Part shown: piece after piece, positions 1 through 5,673 of the stretch | Numbering within the stretch: position 1 is the first letter of the stretch | Layout of the letters: each line of letters begins with the position of its first letter | NCBI GenBank assembly: GCA_934370915.1 | Contig: CAKRNI010000174.1 | Span: forward strand, 1-5,673 | Length of the DNA: 5,673 nucleotides | From: an uncultured Lachnospiraceae bacterium | GTDB taxonomy: Bacteria; Bacillota; Clostridia; Lachnospirales; Lachnospiraceae | Direction: 5' to 3' | Made by a program: the position numbers and the translations under genes | The notes under the pieces: generated by a model | What the model was told of the DNA's origin: nothing | What the model saw: only the letters and a program-made list of their open reading frames with translations | The model's database searches: none

Positions 1-74
1 CTCGCCGCAAATTTCTCCGCTTCAAATCCCGCTTCCGTATCATAATAAGTGATCTTCCGCCTCCCGAATCTCAT
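1..74 (-). CDS. N-terminal fragment of an unidentified protein, cut by the window edge
   Basis: An ATG (complement of 72-74) opens a reading frame that stays open to the window edge, giving 24 complete codons. The peptide begins MRFGRRKITYYDTEAG and continues FEAEKFAA. It has a basic start, no hydrophobic signal and an acidic/alanine-rich follow-on, so it looks cytoplasmic. A GGAG ribosome binding site lies 8 bases before this ATG, which is why I prefer it. An in-frame ATG at 111-113 is rejected because it has no ribosome binding site and overlaps a TATAAT-like box. The fragment is too short to assign a family. It is separated from the next gene by a terminator and has its own probable promoter, so it is likely a separate transcription unit. 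Confidence 0.6.
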   Translation of the reverse strand, partial: MRFGRRKITYYDTEAGFEAEKFAA

Positions 75-111
75 GGTAAACACTCCGTTTCCTGGCTGGT
101 TTCTATGAGAC

Positions 112-160
112 ATTATAGGCGGAATCTGCGGGAATTATACATAACTGCGCTGTTACACAA
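112..160 (-). promoter_or_regulatory. Probable promoter of the left-edge gene
   Basis: Read leftward, a perfect TATAAT lies at 134-139 and a second perfect TATAAT at 112-117, 22 bases further on. A TTGTGT at 155-160 could be the -35 of the first, but the spacing is only 15 bases, shorter than the usual 16-18. The second box has no good -35. The first box would give a leader of about 50 bases before the ATG at 74. The position just beyond the terminator at 163-194 fits the start of a new transcription unit. Which box is used cannot be decided here. Confidence 0.4.
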
Positions 161-162
161 GC

Positions 163-194
163 AAAAAAAGACCAGGCATTTTAAATGCCCGGTC
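163..194 (-). terminator. Intrinsic terminator of the two-gene surface unit
   Basis: Read leftward, the sequence forms a hairpin of GACC / GGTC plus GGCATT / AATGCC, with one A-C mismatch between them and a three-base loop, spanning 170-194. It runs directly into seven T residues (163-169). It begins 18 bases after the stop codon of the 213-1370 gene, as expected for a Rho-independent terminator of that gene. Confidence 0.92.
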
Positions 195-212
195 TCCATA
201 ATCTACAACATA

Positions 213-1370
213 TCAAAGTCCAATCAAGATAACTATATTTCCGTAGATGTCATCACAAGACACGCTGGTTATCGTCTTTCCATAATCCGTTTTACGTCCA
301 ATCCACTGTTTATAATCATAATCGCTGAAGTTACATCCGTCACCAAACGTATTCTTATTGTTGATGATAGATTCCTCGTCTCTTCTGGTGGTATTGTGAA
401 TCACATAGTACTGTCCAAATTTCTTATAATAGTCTTTTCCCGACATCTTAACGTTCGCATATGCCTCCCCCATAGTCGGATACAATGCCTCATACAGCTG
501 GTAATCGTCTAACATATATTCATCCCAGCCAATATAACGTGCTCCTACCGGTGTCCATTTCTCAGAATCCGCAAACTTAACGTCCCTAAAGTTTTCATCA
601 ATCGGAATATCACGTGTCACTCCATGTACAAAGCTGCCGTCTTCATTTCTTAACCGGCTATAGTATCCTGGTCCCTGCATCTTATCCGCATGGGCCTTCA
701 TACTTGCAAACATTTCACTTCCCAAATTATTTCCTAATACGATCTTTAACATATTCTCGAGAACATACTCATATTTGGTGAAGTCTTCCGAGGTATCGAT
801 GTACTGCTCTCCATTCGGCATTGTAAAGTCTGTATACTTTAAATCTGACCATTTATTACCAATGCAAAACCAGATTCGATCTTCTTCAAACATAAGTGTA
901 TCAAAATCTTTCGCAAACGATATGTATCTAGAATCAAGCTTGCATGTCGGTTCTTTTTCATCTTTTGTAACCCGGTCCGATGTGAATAATTTATACAGTT
1001 TCCGCCGCATAATACGATCCAATTCCGCATTACTCTTTCCAGCGAACACTTCCGGCATCATTTCATAATCTGTAGCCTCTGTTTCCTCACCGTCATTCAC
1101 CCATTTTCCCGTCACATCCAGTTTATACCCATCAACTTCCGTGTTCCGCAGTAAGGCGCCATTATCATAATAAACCCAGGTACCTTGCTCAGTTTTTTCC
1201 CAACCCGCGTCATTTTTAAATATTGACTGCGTCACATAACCTTCAGTTTTGCTTCCATATGCCATTGATTCAAGCGGAAACATCAGCGTTCCAACCAGAC
1301 TTATGCCAAGTACTGCGCTCCCCCACTTTCTTAAACTTCTTCCCGCCTTCTTACCATTCGTTTTTGCCAT
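213..1370 (-). CDS. Secreted protein with wall-binding-like N-terminus and unrecognised C-terminal domain
   Basis: The gene encodes 385 residues. The start ATG (1368-1370) has GGGAGG six bases upstream. Residues 1-37 form a signal peptide: basic KTNGKKAGRSLRK, a hydrophobic core (about 16-31), and a likely SPase I cut after SMA. Residues 56-91 (GWEK to GKWV) resemble one or two choline-binding/glucan-binding-type repeats (aromatic residues, YYDNGALLRNT, GKWV), suggesting non-covalent attachment to the cell surface. Residues from about 100 to the end match no family I recognise. This part is rich in Tyr, Asp and Lys and has four cysteines (143, 169, 346, 372) that could form disulphides once exported. 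I see no zinc-binding HExxH, no NlpC/P60 Cys-His pair, no LPxTG motif and no transmembrane helix beyond the signal. The gene follows the M15 peptidase gene after 22 bases and is closed by a terminator, so the two are very probably co-transcribed. The coding sequence looks more AT-rich than pgi. An enzyme, inhibitor or binding protein are all possible; I assign none. Confidence 0.93.
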   Translation of the reverse strand: MAKTNGKKAGRSLRKWGSAVLGISLVGTLMFPLESMAYGSKTEGYVTQSIFKNDAGWEKTEQGTWVYYDNGALLRNTEVDGYKLDVTGKWVNDGEETEATDYEMMPEVFAGKSNAELDRIMRRKLYKLFTSDRVTKDEKEPTCKLDSRYISFAKDFDTLMFEEDRIWFCIGNKWSDLKYTDFTMPNGEQYIDTSEDFTKYEYVLENMLKIVLGNNLGSEMFASMKAHADKMQGPGYYSRLRNEDGSFVHGVTRDIPIDENFRDVKFADSEKWTPVGARYIGWDEYMLDDYQLYEALYPTMGEAYANVKMSGKDYYKKFGQYYVIHNTTRRDEESIINNKNTFGDGCNFSDYDYKQWIGRKTDYGKTITSVSCDDIYGNIVILIGL

Positions 1371-1392
1371 ACCTTTCCTCCCTCGTTATTTA

Positions 1393-2376
1393 TTAATAAT
1401 CAAAGTGCATCATATCCGGTCTGCTGAATCTGACCCCCCATGTCCATCCATGCTTACCGAAGGCTTTTACAACGTCACTATCCCTGCCAATGGAGTATGG
1501 ATTTACACCCGGTTCCCATTTTTTCCCCACAAGAACCGTTTCCTTATCTTCAGCAATCTGTGGATTTGCTTCCGGATTAATATCGATTGCAGTTCCGGAA
1601 CTGTGGTTGCTTCCAAGTCCATTGCTTCTCCAGTTATAACCGCTAACACTCTCAATCGGGAACTGTTCCGGGCCATTAAATATCTCTGTGAAAATTTCTT
1701 TTACATCATCCGCAATAGAACTCAGTACCTGGACATGCGTTGTATCCGCTACCTTTTTGCCATTCTTTAATCTCCATACAGGAATCTCCACGCTGACCAT
1801 CTCAGCAGACGCTGTCTCATCGCAAGGATTCGCCTCGATTCTTTCGATCTGCGTTCTCATCTCCGTGTACTTTTTCGTGCTATATGCATCCCAGTTATAA
1901 TACTTTGCATCATAATGGTAATTTGCTTTTTCAATCTCACTTAATGATTCGTTTTTCAAATACCAATCGGGATCCGAGTTGTAATTATATCTCCAGTAAC
2001 CATCCCCGGCATTTGAATTACTGCTGTCGTTTGAATTGTCGCCGTTTGAACCACCGTTCCCTGAGGTTTTATCCGCTCCAGCCTTCTGCTTTACCTCACT
2101 TCCAACAACCCATGCGCCAATTCCATTTACACGATTTCCGTCTGGGGTTGTCGTATTTCTCAGGACATATCCATTTTCATCGAAATAAAAGCACTCCGCC
2201 ATTCCATCATTATCCGTATCGATCCACGCCCACTGTGCCTTCGGATATGAGCCATCATCAAACTGGTACCATCTTCCGTTCGCATCCGACTTCCATGTTC
2301 CGGCAAATGCGGCAAACGGCACTGCCATGCAGAATATCGCGGCAGCAGCCGCGATCTTCATACCATACTTTCTCAT
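1393..2376 (-). CDS. Secreted M15-family peptidoglycan peptidase with N-terminal wall-binding repeats
   Basis: The product has 327 residues from the ATG at 2374-2376. Residues 1-25 are a signal peptide (MRKYGMKIAAAAAIF, ending AFA before GTW). Residues 26-91 contain choline/glucan-binding-like repeats (GTWKSDANGRWYQF, YFDENGYVLRNT, GAWV). A Gly/Ser/Asn linker covers about 104-126. The catalytic domain lies in the C-terminal half, with SNHSSGTAIDINP carrying zinc ligands H258 and D265, and DMMHFDY at the extreme C-terminus carrying the presumed catalytic D321 and ligand H324. This H-x6-D ... D-x-x-H pattern is that of peptidase family M15 (VanY, CwlK and phage endolysin types), zinc enzymes that cut D-Ala-D-Ala or L-Ala-D-Glu bonds in wall peptides. 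The D at the catalytic position and the SNHSSG style favour the CwlK/endolysin subgroup, but the exact bond cut cannot be told. A longer in-frame GTG start at 2427 adds a charged, non-signal stretch and lacks a well-placed binding site, so I reject it. The likely role is wall remodelling outside the membrane. Confidence 0.92.
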   Translation of the reverse strand: MRKYGMKIAAAAAIFCMAVPFAAFAGTWKSDANGRWYQFDDGSYPKAQWAWIDTDNDGMAECFYFDENGYVLRNTTTPDGNRVNGIGAWVVGSEVKQKAGADKTSGNGGSNGDNSNDSSNSNAGDGYWRYNYNSDPDWYLKNESLSEIEKANYHYDAKYYNWDAYSTKKYTEMRTQIERIEANPCDETASAEMVSVEIPVWRLKNGKKVADTTHVQVLSSIADDVKEIFTEIFNGPEQFPIESVSGYNWRSNGLGSNHSSGTAIDINPEANPQIAEDKETVLVGKKWEPGVNPYSIGRDSDVVKAFGKHGWTWGVRFSRPDMMHFDY

Positions 2377-2386
2377 CTTTTGTTTT

Positions 2387-2393
2387 CCTCCCC
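2387..2393 (-). promoter_or_regulatory. Ribosome binding site that fixes the start of the M15 peptidase
   Basis: Read leftward, GGGGAGG lies 10 bases before the ATG at 2374-2376. The alternative upstream GTG at 2425-2427 has only a weak AAGGAA about 15 bases away. The shorter start also puts the signal peptide at the very N-terminus, so site and protein agree. Confidence 0.8.
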
Positions 2394-2510
2394 TGTGATG
2401 CCGTTCTTCCTGTCTTTTCCGCACCACTCTAAAATATACTTTTCCTTTTCGATCCTGATATTTATACGAATCGGAATTTTCATCGAACTCATTGAGCTTT
2501 TGAGATTTTT

Positions 2511-3611
2511 TTACTTCGTCGTCTCTTTCTGACTCTTATAAACAGAGACCGCGTCGCTGATATTGGACGCTGCGCCGCTTCTCACGATATTCTCAAGCGC
2601 TGCCAGTTTTTCCTGTGTCATAAAGCCTTTTCCGATATAAACTTCATAGTTATCCGTGACAAACATTGCCTTTTCCTTCGCCGCTGTCCTCGTACTGCGG
2701 AGTTTTTCCGACAGAGCAGTCAATTCGTCCTCCATCCGGTCGAGCTCTTCTTTATTGTTTGCAGTGATCTCGTCGGAAATGATCGTCCGTGTCACAGTAT
2801 CAAAAGTCGTGAGTGCTTCCTTTTTCTTCCGGTTGATCTCAGCCACATCCTGATCGAGCTGGGCGATCTCATCATCGAATTTCTGGAGATTGTAGATCGT
2901 CTCGTTCTTGTCCCGGCGGATCGTCTTTGCAATCACTTTCATTTCTTTTCTATTCGCGCGGATCCTTGCCCGGATTCCAAGTCCCTCTTTCAACACATCC
3001 ATGTAACGAACCTTTGTCATATTTCCCACCGTCACATAGATTCCGCCGAAGATCAGGATCACAGCCACATAAATTCCAACGAGATACATCGTCCGTCTCT
3101 CCGGAATCAGAAAATACGCGCCGCAGGGAATTGCAAGGAAACAGATCAGGATCGTCACAAGAAGCGCCAGGAAATCCTTAAATGTCCTCGTAAAGTAGAG
3201 TGCGTAGTAATAGTTTCCACGGCAGAAGCCCGGAACATGGTTTGCCTTAAATAAAGTCTTCATGTGCTCCGCAAGTTCTCTATTCTCCCGCACAAGTCCC
3301 CGGGTATCCTCCTCAATCCGTTCCCGGACACCCTGATTTTTCGCTTTCTCACGCTTTCCTTTTACCTTTTTCAGCCGCTCCTGAGCCTTTCCAAGCTCCG
3401 CGTCATAGCTTTTTGTGATCTCCTCTTTCCGCTGCTTCACCGTCTGACTGATGGTTTCTGTAACAGAACGCTGTTTTCCCTTAAGGGAACTCTCTAACTT
3501 TTTCTCGTCCGCTTCGAGCTGCTCCACCTCTGTATTCAGAGCTTCCAGTTCCTGTACTGCCTGTCCTGCACTGGCAAAAAAGGCAGCATAATCTGTAATT
3601 GGCTGTCCCAT
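2511..3611 (-). CDS. Membrane protein with two transmembrane helices between long coiled coils, function unknown
   Basis: The product has 366 residues, starting at MGQPITDYAAFF. Residues about 17-118 are highly charged heptad-type sequence (Leu/Val spaced among Glu, Lys, Arg and Gln), a probable coiled coil. Two hydrophobic helices follow at about 147-169 and 174-197, joined by a short turn (IPERRT), forming a membrane hairpin. Residues about 205-315 are a second charged coiled-coil region. The C-terminus contains YEVYIGKGFMTQEK and RSGAASNISDAVSVYKS, the latter resembling the C-terminal helix of other clostridial coiled-coil membrane proteins (from memory, low certainty). There is no signal peptide. 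With so short a hairpin loop, both coiled-coil arms most likely lie on the same, probably cytoplasmic, side. A longer frame reaching 3758 is possible but has no binding site and crosses the probable promoter. No terminator is visible in the 134 bases before the M15 gene, so read-through is possible. A scaffold or envelope-stress role would be guesswork. Confidence 0.9.
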   Translation of the reverse strand: MGQPITDYAAFFASAGQAVQELEALNTEVEQLEADEKKLESSLKGKQRSVTETISQTVKQRKEEITKSYDAELGKAQERLKKVKGKREKAKNQGVRERIEEDTRGLVRENRELAEHMKTLFKANHVPGFCRGNYYYALYFTRTFKDFLALLVTILICFLAIPCGAYFLIPERRTMYLVGIYVAVILIFGGIYVTVGNMTKVRYMDVLKEGLGIRARIRANRKEMKVIAKTIRRDKNETIYNLQKFDDEIAQLDQDVAEINRKKKEALTTFDTVTRTIISDEITANNKEELDRMEDELTALSEKLRSTRTAAKEKAMFVTDNYEVYIGKGFMTQEKLAALENIVRSGAASNISDAVSVYKSQKETTK

Positions 3612-3618
3612 CTTTTGT

Positions 3619-3624
3619 CCTCCT
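3619..3624 (-). promoter_or_regulatory. Ribosome binding site that fixes the start of the coiled-coil membrane protein
   Basis: Read leftward, a perfect AGGAGG lies 7 bases before the ATG at 3609-3611. This decides for the 366-residue form over a 415-residue frame opening at 3758. Confidence 0.88.
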
Positions 3625-3666
3625 GGCTTTGGTTCAAGTATGTCATCAAAATGTCCATATAGATAT

Positions 3667-3695
3667 AGATTACTACAATTTTTCTGACGATACAA
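3667..3695 (-). promoter_or_regulatory. Possible promoter of the coiled-coil membrane protein gene
   Basis: Read leftward, TTGTAT (3690-3695) and TAATCT (3667-3672) are 17 bases apart, each matching 3 of 6 consensus bases. An alternative pair, TCGTCA and TATATC with 17-base spacing, overlaps it slightly downstream. The location, 55-85 bases before the ATG in a divergent intergenic region, makes a promoter here likely even though the exact boxes are uncertain. Confidence 0.35.
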
Positions 3696-3718
3696 GGCAT
3701 TTTGGGCAAAATGTTGTA
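3691..3718. repeat. Inverted repeat between divergent promoters, operator-like
   Basis: CATTTTG (3698-3704) and CAAAATG (3707-3713) are perfect inverted copies with a two-base centre. Flanking TACAA (3691-3695) and TTGTA (3714-3718) extend the dyad, with two extra G on the left side. It ends three bases before the -35 of the rightward promoter and overlaps the candidate -35 of the leftward one, so a regulator bound here could affect both genes. No specific regulator family is recognised. Confidence 0.5.
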
Positions 3719-3720
3719 CC

Positions 3721-3749
3721 TTTACTTTCCGGAAAAAATCCGTTATACT
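3721..3749 (+). promoter_or_regulatory. Promoter of the 88-residue protein gene
   Basis: TTTACT (3721-3726) and TATACT (3744-3749) are separated by exactly 17 bases and match the vegetative consensus at 4 of 6 and 5 of 6 positions. The spacer holds a short inverted repeat, CGGA AAAAA TCCG (3730-3742). Transcription would begin near 3756, giving a leader of about 40 bases. Confidence 0.7.
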
Positions 3750-3783
3750 GTTTTTCAAATCATGATCGTGAAAGCAATTGAAT

Positions 3784-3788
3784 GGAGG
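3784..3788 (+). promoter_or_regulatory. Ribosome binding site that fixes the start of the 88-residue protein
   Basis: GGAGG lies 8 bases before the ATG at 3797. An ATG at 3782 in the same frame overlaps this site and has no binding site of its own, so 3797 is the start. Confidence 0.85.
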
Positions 3789-3796
3789 ATGTTTTT

Positions 3797-4063
3797 ATGT
3801 TCCGGATCTGGGGAAAAATATGGAAAGATAACCATCTTGTGAGAGATATGGTAGCCTGCAATAATGACTATTCCATGTCAAGAACCGCTATGGTATTTCA
3901 GGCGTTGGATGAAATCTGCCATGAATTTGACTTAAGCCAGCCAATCTGGCTCGACTCGAATATCCGCGACTTTCAGCTGCATGATAAGACGCGGTTTACG
4001 AAGGACAGTTTTATTGAATCGATCGATTTTGATTATCTGGAATTTCAGGTAATTGAGGAATAA
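3797..4063 (+). CDS. Small conserved-looking protein of unknown function, 88 residues
   Basis: The protein begins MFRIWGKIWKDNHLVRD and is acidic overall, especially at the C-terminus (SIDFDYLEFQVIEE). It has no signal peptide, transmembrane helix or obvious nucleic-acid-binding motif, so it should be a soluble cytoplasmic protein. Visible landmarks are the central VFQALDEICHEFDLSQPIW segment and LHDKTRFTKDSF, plus two cysteines (21, 41). It resembles small hypothetical proteins I associate with Lachnospiraceae, but I know no function for them. It has its own promoter and ribosome binding site and is followed by a terminator-like structure, so it is probably a single-gene unit. It is transcribed divergently from the coiled-coil membrane protein gene, which might mean shared control. 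Confidence 0.88.
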   Translation: MFRIWGKIWKDNHLVRDMVACNNDYSMSRTAMVFQALDEICHEFDLSQPIWLDSNIRDFQLHDKTRFTKDSFIESIDFDYLEFQVIEE

Positions 4064-4065
4064 GC

Positions 4066-4098
4066 TCCGGTTCATGCACCGTGCAGACAGGAACCGGA
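4066..4098 (+). other. Stem-loop directly after the 88-residue protein gene
   Basis: TCCGGTTC (4066-4073) pairs perfectly with GAACCGGA (4091-4098). Inside the loop a small helix TGCA / TGCA (4075-4078 with 4082-4085) can also form. It starts two bases after the stop codon. It is not followed by a T-run, so it is not a terminator by itself. It may protect the mRNA 3' end or form part of a larger fold with the hairpin at 4119-4190. Confidence 0.6.
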
Positions 4099-4118
4099 AC
4101 GGAATCTTCTCGACTGAG

Positions 4119-4195
4119 ATAAAAATCAGCCCAACATCCTATCGTGTATTTCCTGTCTGGAGAACACATGGATATCGGGCTGATTTTTATTTTTC
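4119..4195. terminator. Probable bidirectional terminator shared by the 88-residue gene and pgi
   Basis: ATAAAAATCAGCCC (4119-4132) and GGGCTGATTTTTAT (4177-4190) are perfect 14-base inverted copies. On the + strand the stem ends in T-rich sequence (4184-4194), and on the - strand in ATTTTTAT, so it can stop transcription both ways between convergent genes. The 44-base interior is unusually long for a terminator but is itself paired: ATCC / GGAT (4136-4139 with 4170-4173) and GTGT / ACAC (4144-4147 with 4164-4167), leaving a 16-base terminal loop. Confidence 0.75.
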
Positions 4196-4291
4196 ATCTC
4201 TATCGACGGCTGACTTTTGCGAATGTTTCTTCTCTTTCTGCCATCTGCATACCTCGCCTCACAAGCCGCCTAAAATATTCGTCCTTATAAC

Positions 4292-5641
4292 TTATAATCT
4301 CTTGAGAAGCGCCTCTCTTGCCTCCTCATAGCCCGGTTTTCCGAGCAGGGCGAACATATTCTTCTTGTAGCTCTCAACACCCGGCTGGTTAAACGGGTTG
4401 ACACCGAGGATATAGCCGCTGACGCCGCAGGCAAACTCGAAGAAATAGAACAGCTGACCGAGGCTGTAAGCGTCCTGAGCCGGAATCTTTACCATAAGGT
4501 TCGGCACGCTGCCATCGGTATGCGCAAGGATCGTTCCGTTCATGGCGCTCTTGTTTACAAAATCAACCGTCTTTCCTGCCAGATAGTTCATACCATCTGT
4601 GTCGACATCCTCTTTCTGAAGGACGATCTCCGCCGGAGATTCTTCTACGTTCAGAACGGTCTCGAACATGATGCGTGCACCGTCCTGGATAAACTGTCCC
4701 ATGGAGTGGAGGTCTGTTGTAAGATCAACGGCTGCCGGGAAAATACCTCTCTGGTCTTTCCCTTCACTCTCACCGAAGAGCTGTTTCCACCACTCAGATA
4801 CATAATGAAGGCTCGGCTCGTAGTTTGCTACGATCTCCACCTGTTTTCCTTTTCTTAACAGGATGTTGCGGACTGCGGCATATAAAAGTGCCGGGTTCTT
4901 CTCATACTCTGTCTCAAGAGCGACCTTTCTTGCATCCGCTGCACCTGTCATCAGAGCATCGATATCAGCGCCGCTGACTGCGATTGGTAAAAGACCTACA
5001 GCTGTGAGCACGGAGAAACGTCCTCCAACGTCATCCGGAACAACGAAGCTCTCGTATCCCTCTTCGTTTGCCAGGTTCTTTAAAGCTCCCTTTGCCTTGT
5101 CTGTGGTCGCGTAGATCCTCTTGTTGGCTTCTTCCTTGCCATACTTCTTGATCAGCATTTCCTTAAATACACGGAAAGCGATCGCCGGCTCTGTGGTTGT
5201 ACCGGACTTGGATATAATATTAATGGAGAAATCTTTTCCTTCCAGTACATCCTGAAGATCATGGATGTATTTGCTGCTGATGCTGTTTCCCACGAAATAG
5301 ATCTCCGGAGTTTTTCTCTTTCCCTTCGGCAGCACATTGTAGAAACTGTGGGATAAAAACTCGATTGCAGCGCGGGCACCGAGGTAAGATCCGCCGATAC
5401 CGATCACAAGAAGTACATCGGAATCTCCCTGAATCTTCTCTGCCGCTTTCTTGATTCTCGCAAACTCATCTTTATCATAATCAACCGGGAGGTCGATCCA
5501 TCCAAGGTAGTCATTGCCTGCACCGGATTTTGCTGTCAGGACATCCTTCGCGCCCATAACGGTGCTCTTCATGTTCTTCATTTCCTCTTCGCTGATAAAT
5601 CCGGCTGTCTTGGAATAATCAAATACGATTTCTTTACCCAT
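4292..5641 (-). CDS. pgi: Glucose-6-phosphate isomerase
   Basis: This enzyme interconverts glucose 6-phosphate and fructose 6-phosphate in the cytoplasm, linking glycolysis, gluconeogenesis and sugar supply for wall precursors. The 449-residue length is that of the short bacterial (Bacillus-type) form. Visible family landmarks are [10 protein letters not shown] (81-90), the phosphosugar-binding SGTTTEP (146-152), signature 1 around [14 protein letters not shown] (206-219) and signature 2 around [12 protein letters not shown] (415-426). By family knowledge the catalytic residues should be R208, E291 ([11 protein letters not shown]), H312 (DLHSMGQ) and K426, and all are present, so the enzyme should be active. 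The ATG at 5639-5641 has AAGGAG 8 bases upstream (5650-5655). The promoter lies beyond the window, so whether it is in an operon is not visible. It converges on the 88-residue gene, and the hairpin at 4119-4190, about 100 bases after its stop, is its likely terminator. Confidence 0.99.
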   Translation of the reverse strand: MGKEIVFDYSKTAGFISEEEMKNMKSTVMGAKDVLTAKSGAGNDYLGWIDLPVDYDKDEFARIKKAAEKIQGDSDVLLVIGIGGSYLGARAAIEFLSHSFYNVLPKGKRKTPEIYFVGNSISSKYIHDLQDVLEGKDFSINIISKSGTTTEPAIAFRVFKEMLIKKYGKEEANKRIYATTDKAKGALKNLANEEGYESFVVPDDVGGRFSVLTAVGLLPIAVSGADIDALMTGAADARKVALETEYEKNPALLYAAVRNILLRKGKQVEIVANYEPSLHYVSEWWKQLFGESEGKDQRGIFPAAVDLTTDLHSMGQFIQDGARIMFETVLNVEESPAEIVLQKEDVDTDGMNYLAGKTVDFVNKSAMNGTILAHTDGSVPNLMVKIPAQDAYSLGQLFYFFEFACGVSGYILGVNPFNQPGVESYKKNMFALLGKPGYEEAREALLKRL

Positions 5642-5673
5642 AACCCTGTCTCCTTTTCTTGTGTGAGATTCAC

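Noticed and set aside
112..139. Direct repeats (ATTATA and GCGGAAT / GCGGGAAT) as a mobile-element scar or attachment site
   Set aside because: Only two very short imperfect copies are present with no neighbouring mobile gene; tandem promoter boxes or chance explain them.
2377..2427. In-frame GTG start that would lengthen the M15 peptidase by 17 residues
   Set aside because: It lacks a well-spaced ribosome binding site and would put a charged stretch before the signal peptide; the ATG at 2376 has GGGGAGG 10 bases upstream.
105..2432. Rightward open frames of 70-182 codons opposite the two surface-protein genes
   Set aside because: They lie antisense to well-supported genes, have no convincing ribosome binding sites, and their products are low-quality His/Ser/Phe-rich sequences typical of antisense shadows.
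2461..2466. TATAAA box as a promoter for the M15 peptidase unit
   Set aside because: No acceptable -35 lies 15-18 bases upstream, so it could not be separated from chance in AT-rich sequence.
3691..3718. The dyad read as a transcription terminator
   Set aside because: It is AT-rich with a two-base centre, is not followed by a T-run, and no gene ends near it; an operator is the better reading.
3612..3758. N-terminal extension of the coiled-coil protein to a 415-residue form
   Set aside because: The extension covers the divergent promoter region and has no ribosome binding site, whereas the ATG at 3611 has a perfect AGGAGG at 7 bases.
4200..4250. A 16-codon leftward open frame downstream of pgi (MQMAEREETFAKVSRR)
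   Set aside because: It is too short to judge, has only a weak GAGG-like site, and lies between pgi and its terminator; no support beyond the open frame.

Overview
The window looks like chromosome of a Gram-positive gut-type Firmicute, most likely a member of the Lachnospiraceae. I infer this from strong AGGAGG-type ribosome binding sites, moderate base composition, secreted proteins with YG/choline-binding-like wall repeats, and the overall look of the pgi protein. No species can be named from the sequence alone.

Layout, left to right. Positions 1-74 hold the first 24 codons of a leftward gene that runs off the window, with its probable promoter at 112-160. A leftward intrinsic terminator (163-194) closes a two-gene leftward unit. 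Its upstream gene (1393-2376) encodes a secreted M15-family peptidoglycan peptidase. Its downstream gene (213-1370), only 22 bases away, encodes a secreted protein with a similar N-terminal wall-binding-like segment and an unrecognised C-terminal domain of about 270 residues. Further right is a leftward gene for a membrane protein with two transmembrane helices flanked by long coiled coils (2511-3611). A divergent intergenic region (3612-3796) carries promoters in both directions and an operator-like dyad. A rightward gene for an 88-residue conserved-looking protein follows (3797-4063). Next comes a structured intergenic stretch (4064-4291) with two hairpins and a shared, probably bidirectional terminator. 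A complete leftward pgi gene for glucose-6-phosphate isomerase (4292-5641) ends the window.

Functionally, pgi is core glycolysis. The 213-2376 pair is a cell-surface unit: a wall-cutting peptidase and a partner that may share its anchoring. The two-helix coiled-coil protein and the 88-residue protein have no function I can assign.

I see no mobile element, CRISPR array, tRNA or rRNA. The least explained items are the C-terminal domain of the 213-1370 product, the coiled-coil membrane protein, and the RNA-like structure at 4064-4195. Nothing here can be called a new system on sequence alone.
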